This document shows positions 61,404-64,000 of a DNA stretch of 64,000 nucleotides, piece by piece. This stretch comes from Phallusia mammillata. Lineage: Eukaryota > Chordata > Ascidiacea > Phlebobranchia > Ascidiidae. Position 1 is the stretch's first letter. Every line of letters starts with the position of its first letter. Made by a program: the position numbers and the translations under genes. Location: positions 191,551-255,550 of the forward strand of contig QLIY01000096.1 in NCBI GenBank assembly GCA_003260075.1, written 5' to 3'. Under the pieces are notes generated by a model that saw only the letters and a list, made by a program, of their open reading frames with translations, was not told where the DNA came from and did no database searches.

Positions 61404-63894
61404 ATGGTGCTCATAATCCTACTTGAAGTTACAATGTTTGCAGTCGTTGCATCAGGTATATAAACGAATTGATGTATGTTTAATTTGAGTGTGATGCTTG
61501 ATGCAAATATCTTTGCGCTAAAAACTGATAAATCCAAAAGCATGAGTGGACTTACTGTCACTGCTACGAGCAGCGCAAAGAACGCATTTCAAAGCTGGCC
61601 TAAAATGAGTGAAGCCATCCGCTTTGCTATTGGCGTATAGCTTCCTGTTGATATTGTAAGCATACGAGGTAAAACAAACTCCTACGATCACCATAGCAAA
61701 CTTATTTAAAATGTGTGTTAATACAAATCCTTGAAAACACAACTGCATGGTTTGTCATTTGTTGTTTATTTACAGGTCAACCGTCAAGTTATGTCGTTTA
61801 CTCTGGGGCTCAACCGGCCGCAACGAGCAAAAATGTGGCCATCACATTTTACAACTGCTCTGTCCCAACGCCAATCGATATTCAAGGGACATTTACGGTG
61901 CAGTCCAACTTTAGTTTTTCATTTACCATGACGAAAATCTACAGCTGGGGATTTAAAGCCACAATCAAAAGAACTGACACACAGGTGGACGCCCCTAGTA
62001 GTGTAGTGCTTAACTGGAGTCCAATTTACGGTAAGTTGGTACCAGTATTCCATTGACAGAGCATTTTCAGTATAATAAAAAGTAAGACGACAGCACATTA
62101 CAAAACATGACGTCTTTATTGCAACGTAGCGTTTTCAAGATATAAGTAAATGAAATTGAAAGTAAACAAGTTAAAATCTTTTTATTAAATTTATTTTAAC
62201 TTTCCTAAACGACAGAAATATATGTCTCATTTATTGACATTGTTTTTTTAGCTACTACAGCATCACCGACAACAGTAGCAAGCACCCCCAAAGCTACTAC
62301 AGCAGCAGGTAAGAAAGACAGTGATTGACAAAAACCCACACCTACTTGATAGTAGAAAGGTGTGTTACCATTTTTCAAATACAAATGTAGTGCTCAACTG
62401 GAGTTCAATTTACCGTAAGTTGGTACCGCAGTATTCCACCGACAGAGCATTTTCAGTGCATTAAAAAGTATGACGACAGCACATTCTAAAACATGGAGTC
62501 TCTATTATAACGTAGCGTTTTCAAGATATAAGTACATAAAAGTAAGAGTAATCAAAATCAAATATCTTCTCTATTGGATTCTAACTTTCCTAAACGACAG
62601 AAATACATGTCTCATTTATTGACATTGTTAGTTTTAGCTACTACAGCATCACCGACAAAAGTAACAAGCCCCCGCAAAGCTACAACTGCAGCAGGTAAGA
62701 AATGCGGTGGTTGATAACAAATATACAAAATTCAATTACAAATTTAGGATGCGTTAACGTGCCTCAAGTAAAAGCTTTGTTTCGATATTGTTAAAGTTGT
62801 AATTATTTACTACGGTAATGACAAATTCTAAATTTAACTGAAACGTTTAGTTAGACTAGTGGTTCCCAACCTTTTTGTAGCCACGGGCCCCTTTATAAAT
62901 TTTATAGGTCCGCGGACCGCGAACGAAACAAAGCACAATAAGTTATATTGTTAATGTGTGTTGTGATTTCACAATGGAGGCAATAATCACAAGTTTTCCT
63001 GATCCAAGGGTTTGATAAACAGTTTGCACTCATGTGCAAGTTTGTAAGGCGGTTTAGGAACTTAAAAATATTGTACGGTTGTTAATGCTACTACAAATGT
63101 TTGCCTCCACGGACACCCTGAGACCATCTCACGGACCCCTTAGGGATACGCGAACCCCAGGTTGGGAACCACTGAGTTAGACCAATATACGCTTATGTAA
63201 GTTGGCACCCGCAATGTTTTATTATCGTTTTGACACTCCTGTGTATTTGACATATGCCAATATACAGTGCATAACTATTTGTTTTGTATGGGTTTAGTTA
63301 CCAGATCGTTACCAACAACTAATTATTACACACAGCTAATTAAATCTTAGCTATTGCCCGTGCTAGGTACTTACGCAAATTATCGAAAAGTATACTAAAA
63401 ATACGTTACAATGGGAATAGGAAATGTCAATAGTCATTAGCAACAGGACTTTTCCACTGTACGTGTTTGTATCAAACTATCTTAAATACAAATAAAAACG
63501 CACGTGCAACAGCATAGCAAACAGAAACTTCCAGTTACCAATCTAACATAACCATTTTTCCTTAACAAGCCGCAGAATTCAGATCACTATATTATTTAAG
63601 TAGCTTTGTACCCCACACAATTGTCTAATAATGTTTCGTTCGTTCTAGCCTTTCTGTCAGGAACGGTGGCAGTCGCTGCAAGCGCACAACAGAATAAAAC
63701 TGTTGAGGTTGCATTCAGCTCACCTATCAATACAACTGCTAATGTTATGATTGTGGTCACCGGCAACGCGAACCAAATCTTTCTTTCAACGGTTACAAGC
63801 ATTTGTGACACAAAGTTTGTAGCGATTATAACAAGGACGGACACAAATTCAGGCTGGAGCAATCAACTAAGCCTTTTCTATCAAGTAGTTAACG
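61404..63894 (+). CDS. Gene E: lectin-type receptor, 3' end outside window
   Basis: Exons 61404-61455 (ATG, signal peptide MVLIILLEVTMFAVVAS), 61776-62030 (H-lectin-like domain: VAITFYNC, WGFKATIKRTDT, VLNWSPIYG), 62252-62308 and 62638-62694 (two duplicate Thr-rich exons, TTASPT..T and KATTAA), 63649-63894 (second H-lectin-like domain: SGTVAVAASAQ, KFVAIITRTDT, LSLFYQVVNG). All junctions are phase 1 and the frame is open at the last donor. The domain matches the H-lectin-like exon of gene D (FKTTINRLDKK). There is no CTLD after the signal peptide, unlike genes B-D. By position and module type, probably a fifth member of the receptor cluster, but its membrane part is not in the window. Confidence 0.75.
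62000..62770. repeat. 386-base tandem duplication in gene E
   Basis: The stretch from GTAGTGCTTAACTGGAG (62001) through the Thr-rich exon recurs from about 62387. The second copy retains the 3' end of the H-lectin exon as a relic, with the junction TTTACCGTAAG instead of TTTACGGTAAG. The Thr-rich exon is thereby doubled. Confidence 0.85.
62857..63174. mobile_element. hAT-like MITE 6 (gene E intron)
   Basis: 318 bases from TAGTGGTTCCCAACC to GGTTGGGAACCACTG, with a perfect target duplication AGTTAGAC on both sides. Confidence 0.9.
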
Positions 63895-63957
63895 GTAGGT
63901 AAAATAGAAGCGAACTTAACATTTTCTAAATGTGACGAAAACTTTTTGACCAATACA

Positions 63958-64000
63958 CAGGGTTGCCATACCGTCCTTATTTCTAAGATTTGTCCTTATT
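63958..64000. mobile_element. Start of a further hAT-like element, cut by window end
   Basis: CAGGGTTGCCATACCGTCC is a typical hAT-type terminus. The other end lies outside. Confidence 0.5.

Overview
The window is animal nuclear DNA. The genes are split by many short AT-rich introns with GT-AG or occasional GC-AG boundaries. There are tRNA-derived SINEs, hAT-type MITEs and adhesion-GPCR domains. Compact introns, about 35-40% GC by eye, and C-type lectin plus H-type lectin domains on receptors suggest an ascidian tunicate (Ciona-like). The species is an inference. One run of N (51870-52606) marks an assembly gap.

The plus strand carries a tandem cluster of lectin-type adhesion GPCRs (class B2). 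Gene A (1-7947) lacks its 5' end: Thr/Ser stalk, four-Cys module, GAIN/GPS, 7TM. Gene B (20709-41402) is a giant receptor of 54 predicted coding exons (about 2647 aa): signal peptide, CTLD, seven H-type-lectin-like domains, mucin exon, second CTLD, about 18 Thr-rich micro-exons, third CTLD, four-Cys module, GAIN/GPS, 7TM. Genes C (43327-48599) and D (50764-59313) are a recent tandem pair: CTLD, H-lectin-like domain, PLATTT mucin stalk, four-Cys module, GAIN/GPS, 7TM. Gene C has lost most of its H-lectin-like exon and has a poly-G frameshift. Gene E (61404 to past the window end) begins with a signal peptide, an H-lectin-like domain, two Thr-rich exons and another H-lectin-like domain. All exon joins were checked for phase by hand. 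Ectodomain exons are almost all symmetrical phase 1-1, so modules can be shuffled or skipped without shifting frame. In all complete GPS motifs the autoproteolysis triad is degenerate, while the following tethered-agonist-like segment stays hydrophobic. Genes A and B have a basic RxKR/RKRR site at the same place in the GAIN domain.

Between genes A and B (about 8.9-19.2 kb) lie three small multi-exon transcription units, one plus and two minus. Each is headed by the same promoter block: CRE-like TGACGT, exactly 24 bases to an ATTGG/GTTGG (CCAAT) box, then GAAAAAAGGGAA. Their exons are 30-80 bases long and largely non-coding or short-ORF. This family I cannot name.

Mobile and repeat DNA: six hAT-like MITEs with 8-bp target duplications (mostly in introns), a pogo-like MITE, four copies of a hammerhead-ribozyme-like repeat, a tandem SINE array (12.1-13.2 kb), a 365-bp tandem duplication (14.7-15.4 kb), minisatellites and a perfect 29-bp inverted repeat. 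The receptors probably act at the cell surface in carbohydrate or cell recognition; their ligands and tissue cannot be read from the sequence.
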